Assembly (NCBI GenBank): GCA_964035545.1
Contig: OZ037767.1
Coordinates: 11,139,081 to 11,203,080 of the forward strand
Direction of reading: 5' to 3'
Length of the DNA stretch: 64,000 nucleotides
From: Bugula neritina
Taxonomy: Eukaryota > Bryozoa > Gymnolaemata > Cheilostomatida > Bugulidae
A program made the position numbers and the translations under genes. Below are positions 38,776 to 51,591 of the stretch, one piece after another; the first letter of the stretch is position 1; each line of letters opens with the position of its first letter. Under the pieces are notes generated by a model, which saw nothing but the letters and a program-made list of their open reading frames with translations, was not told the DNA's origin and did no database searches.

Positions 38776-39959
38776 AATATTATATAATATTATAAAAATG
38801 TGATGATAGTCATGTTGGATCAGCTGAAATGAATTTTATTTACAACCTGCACAGAGCTCCAAACTTTCAGTACTCTGTCTTCTGCTACTTCACAGCAACT
38901 CCTTGCTCGCTCTATAGCCAATCAGATGCAGTTGTTAATCTGACCAACGGTTAAGTGAACCTAAGACCAGGCTTACACTGTCTTCTGTAAAACCTGGTAC
39001 TAGGATCTATCAACCTCAGCTATACTGTCTGCTGACTCTCTCACTCTATCTTCCTTCCTCCAGAATCAATGCTTTCACTTCAGAAAACTGCATCGGAATG
39101 GGAAAATGTTTTACATCTTCTAATATATAATTCTAAATCTGTCGTGAGATGTTGATGGACTAAACATACAACATATTCTATTCCTCATAGCTCTTCCAGT
39201 CTTGACAGTCACACAATGAGGTGTTGACAACAGTTTCATTGTTTTTATCTCAACATCCAACCGTTGATATTGTATGCATATTTTGTTTTTAGAAAAACAA
39301 AATATGCAAACATATTTTTTAAAATGTCATAAAATGCTTTGAATATATTAAAAGTCATCAAGCCTAAACTTCTCTGCCCAATAATATGGCAATAAACAAA
39401 ATTAGTTTTAGTCAACACCATACCCATTAGAGTTTATCAGAACAGTTTAAGATTAATTGCTTTATATAGTACATTAATGTATTAATACTTATAGACTAGT
39501 AATAAAGGCATCCCAATAACATAAATCTTTTAATTACACGATCATATGAATTTTGGTTTGGTTTGAAAATATCACAAGAGCATAACTTCCTTTGCAAAAT
39601 TCTTTTACCTATAATAACACAAGCTTTTGTTGGAGACGAAACTGCATCTATGCTTAATTAACATAAAGCTGTAGGTATATAAGCTATGCAGTAGGTGTTG
39701 TCTTCATACGTCTAGCCACCATTAACAATTGCAAAATAGACCACTAAATAGTTATTGAAAGGTAGCATTTTGCAATATATTCAGTTTATTATCCTTAAAA
39801 ATTTAACCCTCTAGCTGTTTGTGTCTGGAAGTCTGTGATACTTATGGACAACTGTGAACATTGTTGTGATGCTTTGAGTGACTACAAGCTTGATACAAGT
39901 TTACACCTACATGTGGCATGCATTGCTGGTATTTACTTAATTACAAGTACAAGTTCATT

Positions 39960-40140
39960 TAGGACCAGTATGGTAGCGAAGAAATTGCGATAGCCTAAAT
40001 TCTTCAAATTTTTGATTTTGGGCGGGGTTGAAATTCTTGCGAGCATTTAACTTTTTTGCTACATTTTTAATCTAGAACACAGAATTTTCTTAATTTCTCC
40101 ATTACTGCACCTACATCCCCACATCAGAGATTTATGTAGT
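39960..40140 (+). repeat. Dispersed repeat copy
   Basis: The segment containing gcctaaattctt, gggttgaaattctt, gcatttaacttttttgctac and taatctagaaca recurs in the same order at 45770-45940. A shorter relative occurs at 39550-39610. The family is unknown. Confidence 0.65.
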
Positions 40141-41000
40141 TTTAACAGAGACTTTCACTGAAAGACCAAAAATTTGCAAAATAACTTGTTATGTAATCAA
40201 ATGTTACGTTTAAGCTGATGGATATAATTAAATTTAGGTACAACAGCTGAAAGCGCTGGAATAAGTTGTCTTCTCTACATGAAGAGCTGCTTGTGTATTT
40301 CAAAGCCGGAGCCTGGAAAATGGTTGCTGCAACTTTTCAAACCTCTGTTTACTGAATAATTGACTATTTATTTGGCTACAGAAAACTTTGTTAGATGAAA
40401 AAACTAGAATAGTTTTCATGAACTATGATCTACGAAAATGAGAGAACTCGGTAACTAATTTCTAAAGCTTCTTGCTGCACCTAAAAGTGTTCAGCTTTGA
40501 AATTCAAATTATACAGCAAAACACATATACTTGTATACAACATATAAATACTTTCAAAGCAAGTAGAAAATTAATGAAGAGGAAGATTAAATATGGAACG
40601 TTACCTGAACTGTAAGCTCTATGATCCGAGCAAATAAGGAACGCAACACTCCTCTCAGCTAATGCTAATTGGAACCTATTTTCCGTGTATTTCAACACTG
40701 CATCTACCAACAGTTGATGGCACAGAGTGTCTACTTACAAAGTAACTAGTGGAGAGCAAGTACAACAGGGCAATGTAACCATTACAGGCTACAGTGATGC
40801 ACCAAGCAGAGATGTGTGTTTATGTAATAAGCTGGGCTTGTCCTGACTGTCAACTACATCCAGATACAGTGATGTTATAAAAGTATAAATGCATAATGAG
40901 AAAACAGATGATTACAAGAGTGATTAACAGCCTTTTCTTGCCTAGCAGTTTCCATTATCCATGTGGTATGACCTATTTATTACTTAGCTTGAAGAACAAG

Positions 41001-41031
41001 AAGGGGGGGGGGGTGGGGGTGGGGTGGGGCC
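41001..41031 (+). other. G-rich run, possible G-quadruplex
   Basis: G11, G5, G4 and G4 blocks are separated by single T bases. It lies just beyond the 3' end of the coiled-coil gene, so it would be C-rich in that gene's transcript direction. Confidence 0.6.
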
Positions 41032-41500
41032 AAAAGTCACAAAAAGCACTGCGATATTACTCATCTATCATATGTATAAAGTTAGGCTAAGCAATAAGGA
41101 AAGAAATGCCAATGCTTTGGTAATAACAGGCACTAACCAAGTTTTATTGGTGTCAAATAACAAAACATTAACAAAAGTGAACAAGAAAAATTTTCAAATA
41201 TTATATAAAAATATACTTAAGTTTTAAATAAGTTATAAATTAAAAATAGACTAGTGAATGAATTACAGCGAAAGTGACTATTAACTAAAAAAGTTGTTGC
41301 GGTTTACTCTTAGAGCAAAAGCCATTTTCTATCAAAAGAAATTTAATTAAAAATGAGCCACAATACAAATTACTTACTTATAATAGTAATACTCTGACAA
41401 TGTATTCTTTAGTAATTTTTGAAATTATAAAACAATATAATCTATCTATCCTAAGTTAAACACAGTAGAAATGCAAAACTGTAGACTCTGCTCCGATGAC

Positions 41501-44500
41501 CTATACATCAAATATCCTCGACCCCATCCTGGTAGGAATTTGGTCATATGTCTGTGAGGCTAGGAAACCTTCTCTGTTGATCATCTCAGTGTTTGCCGGA
41601 GTCTGTGTGGAAACTGTGCGAACCCAACTAACATCCTTGCAACTAGCGCACAGATGCATGCTGGTGGGATGGGCGGCCATGTTGGCCAGCCTACTGTCCG
41701 ACAATATTCGTGGAAAAGGGGACACAGTCATCAAGTCCCGTTTTATTGGCTAGTGACAAAAATATAGATAGAAATTTGATAACAATTTCGAGCTTTTTTT
41801 GACCACAGATAATAATTGCAAATGTTACATGCATTAGTGGTAAAGTATCAGCTAAATGACAGTAGCAGCCTGATTTATATGCTCTTTGGTGAAAGCAGCT
41901 TACAATGCAGGAGGCAGAAGTTGGTGGTAAAAAAAGTTAGTCTAACATTAAATTGAACAAAGCAATAGAAGAGGGGAGAGGAGTGATTTATGTGTCAGAC
42001 AGTAGACTGTGACATGCAGTGTCAGTGTCTAAGCTCTAAAGTAAGGTATTAATTTGTAGGTATGTAATAACTGGAGTTATCAGCACCACAAGTAACTGTT
42101 CACAGCACATCTAGCCCAGAGTGTGGGGGGGGGGAGGTTATAGTGATTACTAGAAGTCAGCCAGTTTATAGCACTTATAGAATGCAGTTAGTTCATCAAG
42201 AGTTCAAACATGTCAGCAATTCAAACTGTGACAGCTCTTCAAATCATGTGCTGACAGCAAACACAATGGAGATGTTGAAACAAGACTGCCAGAGAACAGA
42301 GGGTAGAGTGCTAACCTTTGGGCTGGGATCAAACATCATGGCACAGGGCGGGAAGGTTGACATGGGCATAGCCCTCACAGTTGGTCTATTAGTTTCACTG
42401 TCTGTTATCATAGGGTGTTTGTCTTCGTGTGCCTCTATGTTTCTATTCAGTTTAGAAACTTCTTTAGCCACCTGTAGGAAGACACTGTGAATACTAATAC
42501 CATACATCAACCAGGCTATTGCAATACTTGGCCTACACTATAACCCAGAAGTATAATCATCTGTTTAGACTAGTTCTAGCATACAATGTTGCCTCAACAA
42601 AACCAGTCAAAAATCCTAAACTCAAGCGAGCAAAAAGACTATAATTTTGCACCTAATAGATTAAACAGTACACTAAAGGGTCAGGAGTGTTACATACATG
42701 TTTGTGTCTGCTGAATTCATTATATAATCTACAAAACAGCCACACATTGTGTTGGACTTGACTACACCCACTCATTCGTTAACTAATCCACTAATCCAAC
42801 CCCTTCTTTTAACACACCCTTTACACAACACTTCGCAGTCACATCAACATTAATTAAAATATATTTGTTGAGTTGATTGTCATTTGATATATTTTTGTAA
42901 TTTTTTAAATACATGGTCTAAAGTCTAAAATCTAAAGTCCAAAACAATCAACATTTTGTACATCAACCCAGTGTTACTAGGCAGATTGAGTTATACACAC
43001 TAAAACATCACAATGTTGATAAAAGACTGAAGGCATTAGACCAGCAATTAAAGATAAGAAGCACAAACAGCGAGTGAGAGAGTTGAAGCTGACTTACTAC
43101 TGCCTACTACCTAACAAATAGCCTCAGTTTCAAACTTTATTGCTTTATGAAATATGCGAAGTAATTTCCCCTTACAGCTAGGTTGAAGTTACTTCAGGAT
43201 TTTATGCTAAAGGTCAAGGGTCACGTGTGATTTGAGGGCTTCAATTGAGCCTTCAATGCAGGAGAGTGAAATTCAGAATAGTAGAGTGTACAGAACAGTT
43301 CTATCCATAAGCTTAGCAATGCATACTAAAAGTGCTACAGTTACTCTAACATGAAACTTAGAGAAGATCATATAAAAATTAGTGACAACTTTCAAAATAA
43401 GGAAGATAAACATAAATATTATATGTTACAGATTGCATAGTGGCCACACTTGCATGTCATTTAAATCAGTTCCTCAATATTTGATAAAAGCCATTTTCAT
43501 TAAATAAATCATATTTCCAATAGCCAATGCCAAATAAAAGATGCACAAGAACAACCAAGTAAACAAGCAACCAATGCTAACACTGGTTGTTATGGAAAGT
43601 AAATTATAAGAAAGGAAACAACTCCTATCAAATAGTGAGGAGAAAAATGATTAACTGAAAGACACAGAAATGATTAGAAATCGGAAAACTGGAACAGGAC
43701 ACAAGATGCAGTACTACAAACACTAAACTTTACCTCATAATGACCCTGCAAAGGAAACATAAGCTGCATATACACAACATAGCAGGCTGGGTTGTAAGCT
43801 GTACATAAAATAGTCGGTGTCATTCCATATAGACGACCCCAAATATTGCCATCAAATATATGTGCAGATCATATTTAAATATTTAAACTTTGAAATTCTT
43901 ACTTACAACAAGAAATCTTTTTTTAAAAACGACCTATTTCAAGAGTTATCAGTTGAGAAATTTGTTGTCATTTAAGTAGTCTAATTAAATCATAAATAAT
44001 AAGTACTCGTTTATTGGCAAAATAGCACTAGATGTAAAGAATACAAAGTGATTGCTTTCCTGTGATGTTGAGTTTAAGTGCTTAAGGTGTCAAAAACTTT
44101 CACACCTCATAATGTTCACCTCTACAACTTATAAAATCAAAATAAATGCAACTTAGTATCAAATATCATTAATGTTTTTAATTCTCAATGTTTTTAAATA
44201 AAGTCGTCTAAATGGAAGTTGTCCAGTTGGGGGTCGTCTAAGTGAAATATATTGATGGTCGTTTACCTGGAATTAAAACAAATAATCGCATAGCGGCTTT
44301 GGCAACTCTAAATTTCATGCTATCACTGAATATCAAGAAAATATCTTACCAACACTTTATTGACATTCACATCTGTCTGACACTTCCTTAGTAAGTCCAT
44401 TACTACTCTACACTGGGCAGCTAATGTATCCTAGAAACAATATCCATACATATTACTACACATGAACTACATGTAGATTTAACAATTGAGAACCAATATG

Positions 44501-47489
44501 GGAACTATTTGAAGCAGAGACAGCCTAATTTCTCAAAAGATTAGTTATATTTCCATTTAGTATTACACAGTTCTATTTTTTGAGTGCTAGTTTCATTTTT
44601 ATTAAATTCTAGTTGTATTTACTAGTTTCATTTAGTATTAGTTCTATTTCTATTTATTACTAGTTTTATTGGTTGCTTTTACCTTCATTTCATGGCTAAA
44701 GAAACAGCCGTAATATAACTACTCCCAGTCACTATACTTCCTACTATATTATAACTAATTACTAACTGAAACCCACCTTTTCCAATACTACGTCCTCCAC
44801 ACGCTTATCAGCAGCCTTTAACTTCCTGTGAATTTCCTCGTGAATTTCCATCGTAGCCTCCTTTTCAGAATCATAGTCCTGCACCAAAGCAAGTATCTTA
44901 TCTTCCAAGTTGTGATTTATAACCTCCAGTCTACGATGATTATTCAACAATCTGTAACACAAAACGTGTGACCGTGTGATGAAGGTGTGAACAGTGTGGG
45001 CATAGCCTAACCCACCCGAACACTAACAGCATCAACCTCAGAACCTCAGTATCATCCTTCCTTAGACTATAAAAGTAGACTTGCATTCAATGTTTACAAT
45101 AGAGAGGAAAGCTTATTTATAAGAGTCTGAAGAATTAGAACAAGGAGGTACTTTTAGGGTTAAAATATCAAAAATAATAAGTGACATAATTTCACATGTG
45201 ATGCTGAATATTCGGGGAGCAAGTAAATATATTGAAAACAATATTCATGACACAAAGAGCAGTATCTAGGTATCATATATTAGATAGACTAAGAGCCAAA
45301 CTTCCACTTCATCTCTCCACCCCTCACTTAGTATGCAGCTTTAGGCTAACTTACATATCGTATCTATCATTATATTTGGTAGTTTCTTTCTGGTGTCTCA
45401 TTTCAGCTTCTTCCAGCATTTCCTGCGATACTTTAAGTTCTTTCTTAAGGTTAGATATTGTAAGACGAGATTCCTTTAGTGAGGCGTTCAACACTTCGAT
45501 ATCATGATGCAGGTCTAGACTACATTACATAACCATTAGTAGTACTAAGCTAACACACTGGACTAACACACTCGGCTATCAACAATAAAACAATATAGAA
45601 AAGGAAAAATACTTTAATTTTGTCATCATTTACAACTCATTTGAGCAAATTCATGCTCTTGTTTCAGTCCTCTAGGCTCACATGGCCAACACCAATAGAT
45701 TTACTCTCAAATACAATACATTATCTAAAGGGGAATAAAACTGTTGGAATTAGCAGCCTAAGGTTGCTGTCTTTTAGTGTATAAGTGGAGAAGATTTAAT
45801 TGCCTAAATTCTTAATTATGGTTTGGGAGATGGGTTGAAATTCTCATGAGAACATAACTTCTTTTGCTACATTTCTAATCTAGAATATGGGCTTCTGTTC
45901 AAATTCTCTATTACTGTACCCACCTTGGTGCTGATACATAAAAAGAGATAAAGTGAAGAGCTGTAAGCATACCTGTTAGTATTACAGTTGTTACACAGGC
46001 ATCCACACTCCTACAAATATAATAAAATATTAACATAGGGTGATAAGCTAAAGCTGTATGACTATGCGGGTGCTACCACTCTGCCACCTGGTATATTAGA
46101 CGGTTTGTAGTACTCGAGCTATAGGCCAGGGCTAAACTGGGACAGAATCTTGATGCTAAAGATGAAAAGTTATCTTCTCGTTATTATTTAGAAACTGACA
46201 CCAGGAGCTGTTCAGTTGTTATACTATCAAGTAACAGGCCCTACATACAGTCTAGTTAAATATAGACACATCAAGAAATCTGATGAAAATAATATCAATA
46301 TCATTAAATTTTTGGCTCTTTTGAGCCATGTCTCCATGTTAATAGAAGTTGTCATACCTTACAATTACCCATCATCTTGGGCAACACAATGATAGCTTTA
46401 GTGGTTTGTACAGAATAGCACCGTCTTCCAGCTAAACTACCAACTGAATGTTCTGTTGGTTTCTTTTTAGACTTTGCTTGATTTCCTGTTAAATGTGGGA
46501 TAGATGTATGAATAATGTATAAAATACAGCATACATATGTAATACTATATGTAGTACAGTATTATTATACAATATATATGTAATATAATGGGCATATGTA
46601 ATGAAACATGTAATGTAAAGTTTATATGTAATAAAACATACAATATAGCATATGATATGTGTGATAAAGTATGTAATATAGAAAATTGCATGCCATACAG
46701 CTTTATATACTGAGTTAATAATCACTATTGAGTTAGCTAGTTGAATCAACACAGAACCAGCACATATTGTCAGGTGCAGGTAACACACAGGTGCCCACAA
46801 GTGTGTCTCCACTGACTTTACCTAACGACTAGCTAGACCTTTCAGGTAAAAGTAACTCAACTGAGGTAATAATGATCAAGAGTTTTCGACAGGTCTTTTA
46901 TGATTTCATAAGCGAAAGTTCGCACCAAAAGAGAAAAACAAATTCATAACACTGAAATATTATTTAATTAACAGAGGCACTGTCTACAATTGTTTTGTTT
47001 TTACTATCCCCCCAAGTTTGCCTGCAAAGGATTATGTTAAAATGATAAAATTAACAGTGATAATAAAAATATATCCAACTTAGAATTTAATTGTGTGAAG
47101 CCTTCCAGCTAAAAAGTACTCTATGATTACTAAAACGTACTCAAACATAATTACTTTCTAATAAAACTTCTACAGCATCAATATCCATAATAAAGTGGAG
47201 TTTGCTAATAGTAATAAAGAAATGAAGTAAATTAATGCATAATATATTTGTGTTAAGACTACACTAACAACTTGAGACTGAGCGGACAGTGGATAAATAA
47301 TAAATTATATAATTCAATAAATATAATATAGTATAAATTCATAAAACAAGTAGTAATAATAAACATTATAATCCATAGATAATATAAAATTCATGGTCAA
47401 ACTTTGCAGACAAAGGCAATAATTTATATGACACTGTAGAGAAAAAAATAAACTTAACTGCATGAGTTACCTTTTGCAGTGGAACTCAT
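41501..47489 (-). CDS. Coiled-coil protein with cysteine cluster, tentatively TJAP1/BEGAIN-like (336 aa)
   Basis: Exons in transcript order are 47489-47471, 46485-46358, 46010-45973, 45519-45355, 44951-44777, 44430-44350, 42471-42316 and 41749-41501 (stop 41501-41503). All are GT-AG and add to 1011 nt in one frame. The N-terminus is basic (SKKKP). Residues 48-58 form a cysteine cluster (NCKECGCLCNNCN), mostly encoded by a 38-nt micro-exon. Residues about 62-200 are a heptad-rich coiled coil (SNLKKELKVSQEMLEEAE; RLEVINHNLEDKILALVQDY; DTLAAQCRVVMDLLRKC). The C-terminal part is low in structure, with SPFPRIL and a Cys pair (CASC). The segment INxxLEDKI, then a charged helix, then CxxxxxLLxxC resembles the conserved coiled coil of TJAP1 and BEGAIN, vertebrate junction/synapse scaffold proteins. 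That assignment is tentative. A minus-strand AATAAA near 41142 could end the transcript. Confidence 0.72.
45770..45940 (+). repeat. Dispersed repeat copy in an intron of the coiled-coil gene
   Basis: Matches 39960-40140 in the same orientation (cctaaattctt, gggttgaaattct, gaacataacttcttttgcta, taatctagaata). Similarity is roughly 70-75 percent by eye. Confidence 0.65.
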
Positions 47490-50400
47490 GACACAGTAAT
47501 TAGTTCAAATTTCAGAAGACACAAGCTGAGTTTTTGTGTGCTGATGAATGACTTGTGCTGCCAACTGCAATGCTATGAGTTGCAAACTGCAATGCGATAA
47601 TTTCATGCTAGGATGTTTAGTGAGAGAGAAGTGGAAAGGAAGTGAGACTACTTGAGTGTCTAGCTAGAAGCACTTTGGGTAGAGCTCTGAACAGACTTAA
47701 TAAGTGCTGTTATTAGCAATTCAAAGGCATGGAGAGTGGGTGATCAATAAGCACAATAAACTAAACTTATGTTGCCAGGTTATGTTTTCCAATAAATAGC
47801 CAGTAATAAAAACTTCACAAAACAGATATCCTACAGCCAACTTCTACAGCATGCAATTATAAGAACTAGAAATTATTGCGAGTTTGGGTTACTGATATCA
47901 AACGTTTATTTAAAATACAAAACATAATTAGAATCAATATGTCAGAAGTTGCAGGAGTTGTGCGGCAGTGAGACACACACCTTTGCTCTGTAAATTATAA
48001 GGATTTTGAATAAAGCTTTAAAAGCAAAATTTTTATCCTTGCCTAAAATTTCTGTCTAAAAATGTACCAGTATTTTACGGAAGCTTATTAATTATTATCA
48101 ATTAATTCTATGTTAATAAAAAATTACAGGTGAGCGTTACCATGAAATTATGAAAATGAAAAAAATTCGAATTATAGGAATATATGAAAATTAAAAATGT
48201 ATTATTGCTTTACCATAAGATTTAGACAAGCATTATAGCTGGTGCAATTATCATTGAATGATGATAATGCAATTTATATTCCCTTTGCTATTTTTCTTTA
48301 CTCACAGAAATTTCAATATGATACCTTGTAGAAATTTCGACTATTTTGAATATCAATTTCAGCTAAAACTCTAAGAGCTGTGTAAGGATAATTATGAAAA
48401 ATTTAAAATGGTTCATAATTATTACACTTCCATTGATATCTTACGATCAGAAGAACTTATGCATGCTGAATTTATATTAGCTGTCTGGTTGTTGGCTTTG
48501 TTTGAACTACCTGTACATGTGCAGGAACTTGCTTACAAATTTGTACAGGCACAATTTATTGAGAAATCATAACAGGAAGATGTGAAGAGTGGCTTGAGAA
48601 GTCAAAATGGGTGTATTTTAATGAGAAAAGTAGCTGGATTAATTGAAGAGGCAGTGTGGCATAAGAGTATCACATGTATAATTTTTGTAGTGGTTGAAGA
48701 ACTAAGTCATAGCCGACAAACAGATCATAGACAAATGGCTCGATTTTAATGCATATAGTCAACAGATACAAAACAAATAGATTTAGTAAATTTATTTAGT
48801 AAATTGATCTATTTTTGAAGTTAGAAATATTGTAAATTAAAACTAAATAGTCTAAAATATCAAAATAAAAAACTACTACTGTTCCAACTATTTGCTGCAA
48901 TAAATCAATGATCATAAATAACAGTTATAAGTGCAATCATTGCAATAATTGCAATAATATTAATGAACAAGCTCATGAATTAATTGAAGATTCATTAAAT
49001 GTAATATACATACAAGTTGCTTGGGTAGACAACTCCGAAATAATATTATAATTATAGCCAATATACGAATTTTAAACAATTTATGACTACATTATTGTAA
49101 CTAAAAAAATCATCTTTAATAAAAAAATACTCAAATTATTCCATTTACTTATCATAATTTTAATAATGTTGAAGAGGTTTAATAGGTATTGTAGTCAGAT
49201 GGCACTACGGCAGTTCAGTAGTAATCTTTTCATCATGTTTAAAATAGCAAAAATAGAGCTAAAGATACCAATTCTTTTGTGTTATTGAAGCTGATAAAAG
49301 TATATAACTACCCTCTATTGCCTATTATTTGTATGCAAATTTTACAGTATGAGCATATGCATTTAACTCAAGCCATTAGATGACTTTTCTCCGCCACCCG
49401 ATCAGGAAATGGCTGAGAAAGGTGAGAAAATTAGATGACTTTCCTAAACTTAAAATATGCTTATATAAGTCATAATTTGACCAAAAAACTTAGCTTGATT
49501 TGACCAGCTGTGACGTCAACTCAACTCTACTTATGATGAAGACAATGATTACAATTGCTAGTTATATTATTAAACATATTTATATTTATATTGAGCTTAA
49601 TCTTTATCTGTTAACGTTCTTTTACGATAATTATGCCTGTTACTGATACAGTGATAATAATGGCCCAGCTCAAAAGTTGCATTGCTCATACTACTACAAG
49701 TCATAGCCGATAGTGATACCAAACTTGATACTCATAGTGATAGTCACACTGAGAAACAGTTTGTGATTTAATCACTCTACAAGTTTCAGTTTAAATTGCA
49801 TTAACATTCACACTACCAATATCACTAAAACATTGACAATGAGTATCAGTATGACTAACAGTAACGTAAGTCAAAGTATAACACACAGTCTTATTCAGTT
49901 ATTGGTAGAATCGCTGACTGGCCAATTAGTAACATTATTATTGAGTGGGTAACTGCAAGTTACTGGTTATTGACTGGGTCTAGCAGTTGAAGGTCTTGAA
50001 ATTATTAGTATTATACTATTATCAATGTAAACATTATTTATTACCATCAATATGCCACAAAATATTCAATTTTAAATAAAGATGATACAAAGTGAGAGTC
50101 AGATGGAGATTAAAATATGATAATCATAATAATTATTCACCAGTCAATAAATTTAATCCTTTAACGATTACTCATAGAATCAGTAAATAACATTTAATTT
50201 AGTGTTAACTTGTACTTGTAGTACTAGTTATTTAATATCAATAATAATAATAACCCAATACTTCACGTTCAATAATTTCAATAATTATATTTATTAAAGT
50301 TAGGTATAATTACGAATAATGAATATCAATATAATTATAATGTATTGATTTATCATTATGTAATGATTATGGTTTATTATTTATGAATATAACCAAGTCT

Positions 50401-51020
50401 TATTTATTAACTAATATTAATAATAATAACATTTAAAATTAATATTATAACTATCATTTGATGTTTCCATTAAACTATAAGTATAAGATTAAGTATAACT
50501 ATAACTATAAGTATAAGTATAATAATATTAATTATAATAATAATATTAAATTTAATAATAATTATAATATTAATATGTTAAATTTAATATTAATAACATT
50601 ATTTTATTTATTAATAATATTATAGAATATATGGTATTATATGCATGCACATTGGTTGGCATCTAAGAACGAGTAGGATAGATTGCAAACATGATTAAGA
50701 TACCTTGATGATAATCTAAATCTTAGTTACTATGAAATTGGATTTCTTTCAACTTTAGTTGTTACTGGTCGACAATCCTAGCTCCAACACAAACCGGATA
50801 TACAACTAGCAGTAGGTTTAATTGGACCAATGGTTATAAATTATGCCTTTTCTTATTACCAGTGATTGGTTGGTTGCGACCTTCACATTTTAGTACGAAT
50901 CGGAATTGCAAATGTGATTTTATGAAAAGAAAATGAAAATCGCAAAAAATTATTATGATTATGATGTTAGTGACTTGCTAAATACTTACTGCTAAGCGCA
51001 GTTCTCACTATTATTAGGCT
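47490..51020. other. Noncoding AT-rich DNA
   Basis: This stretch includes the upstream region of the coiled-coil gene. It carries a degenerate ACTCATAGTGAT-type repeat at 49690-49870 and very AT-rich ATAATA/TATAAGT tracts at 50150-50640. No exon was recognised. Confidence 0.6.
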
Positions 51021-51590
51021 AGTTGTTATCATTACCGTTTGATCTTGTAATCACTATGATTATCATTCACATTGTGATTGTCAAACTGAGAGTGAAAGTC
51101 AATATGAATATCATAATCATTATCATAATCATTATGAATATGATTATCATAATGATAATCATAATGATTATGATTATCATTATGATTATTATATTGATAT
51201 TCAATTTAATTCGCATTGTGATTATGCTTCACTGTGAGAGTGAGTGTGTGACTGGTTGCAAAGTTCTACTTTTACTTTTAGTTTTAGTAAGTTTTACTTT
51301 TGCAGTTTAAGTTTTACTTTTAGTTTCACCTTTACTTTTACTTTTAGTTTAACTTAAACTTAAAGTTCTGTAATTATTTACTTAGTCTTATAGTTTGAGA
51401 CTAACTATAATTATAAATTATATAACTGCATATAAGTATAAGTCTAAGAAGATTTCACCAAAATTTGAGGGTGTTATAATTATTATTATCATTATTATAA
51501 TTATTATTATTAATAATAGTAATAGTATTGTATAACTATAAGTTCATTCTAAAACTATATGTATAAGTATCACTCATCATCATCATCATC
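51020..51590. repeat. Degenerate trinucleotide/hexanucleotide repeats at LINE 3' side
   Basis: Runs of attatcataatc (51050-51220), acttttagtttt (51260-51360) and attattatc (51478-51530) are followed by a (TCA)n run ending at 51591. They lie directly beyond the LINE ORF stop. Confidence 0.8.
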
Positions 51591-51591
51591 A

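Larger units (their letters stand above)
38776..41140. other. Intergenic DNA between cluster and coiled-coil gene
   Basis: This stretch holds copies of a dispersed repeat (39550-39610 and 39960-40140) and a G-rich run (41001-41031). A possible isolated exon on the minus strand (40605-40703) has splice-like ends but no recognisable product. Nothing else is supported. Confidence 0.45.
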
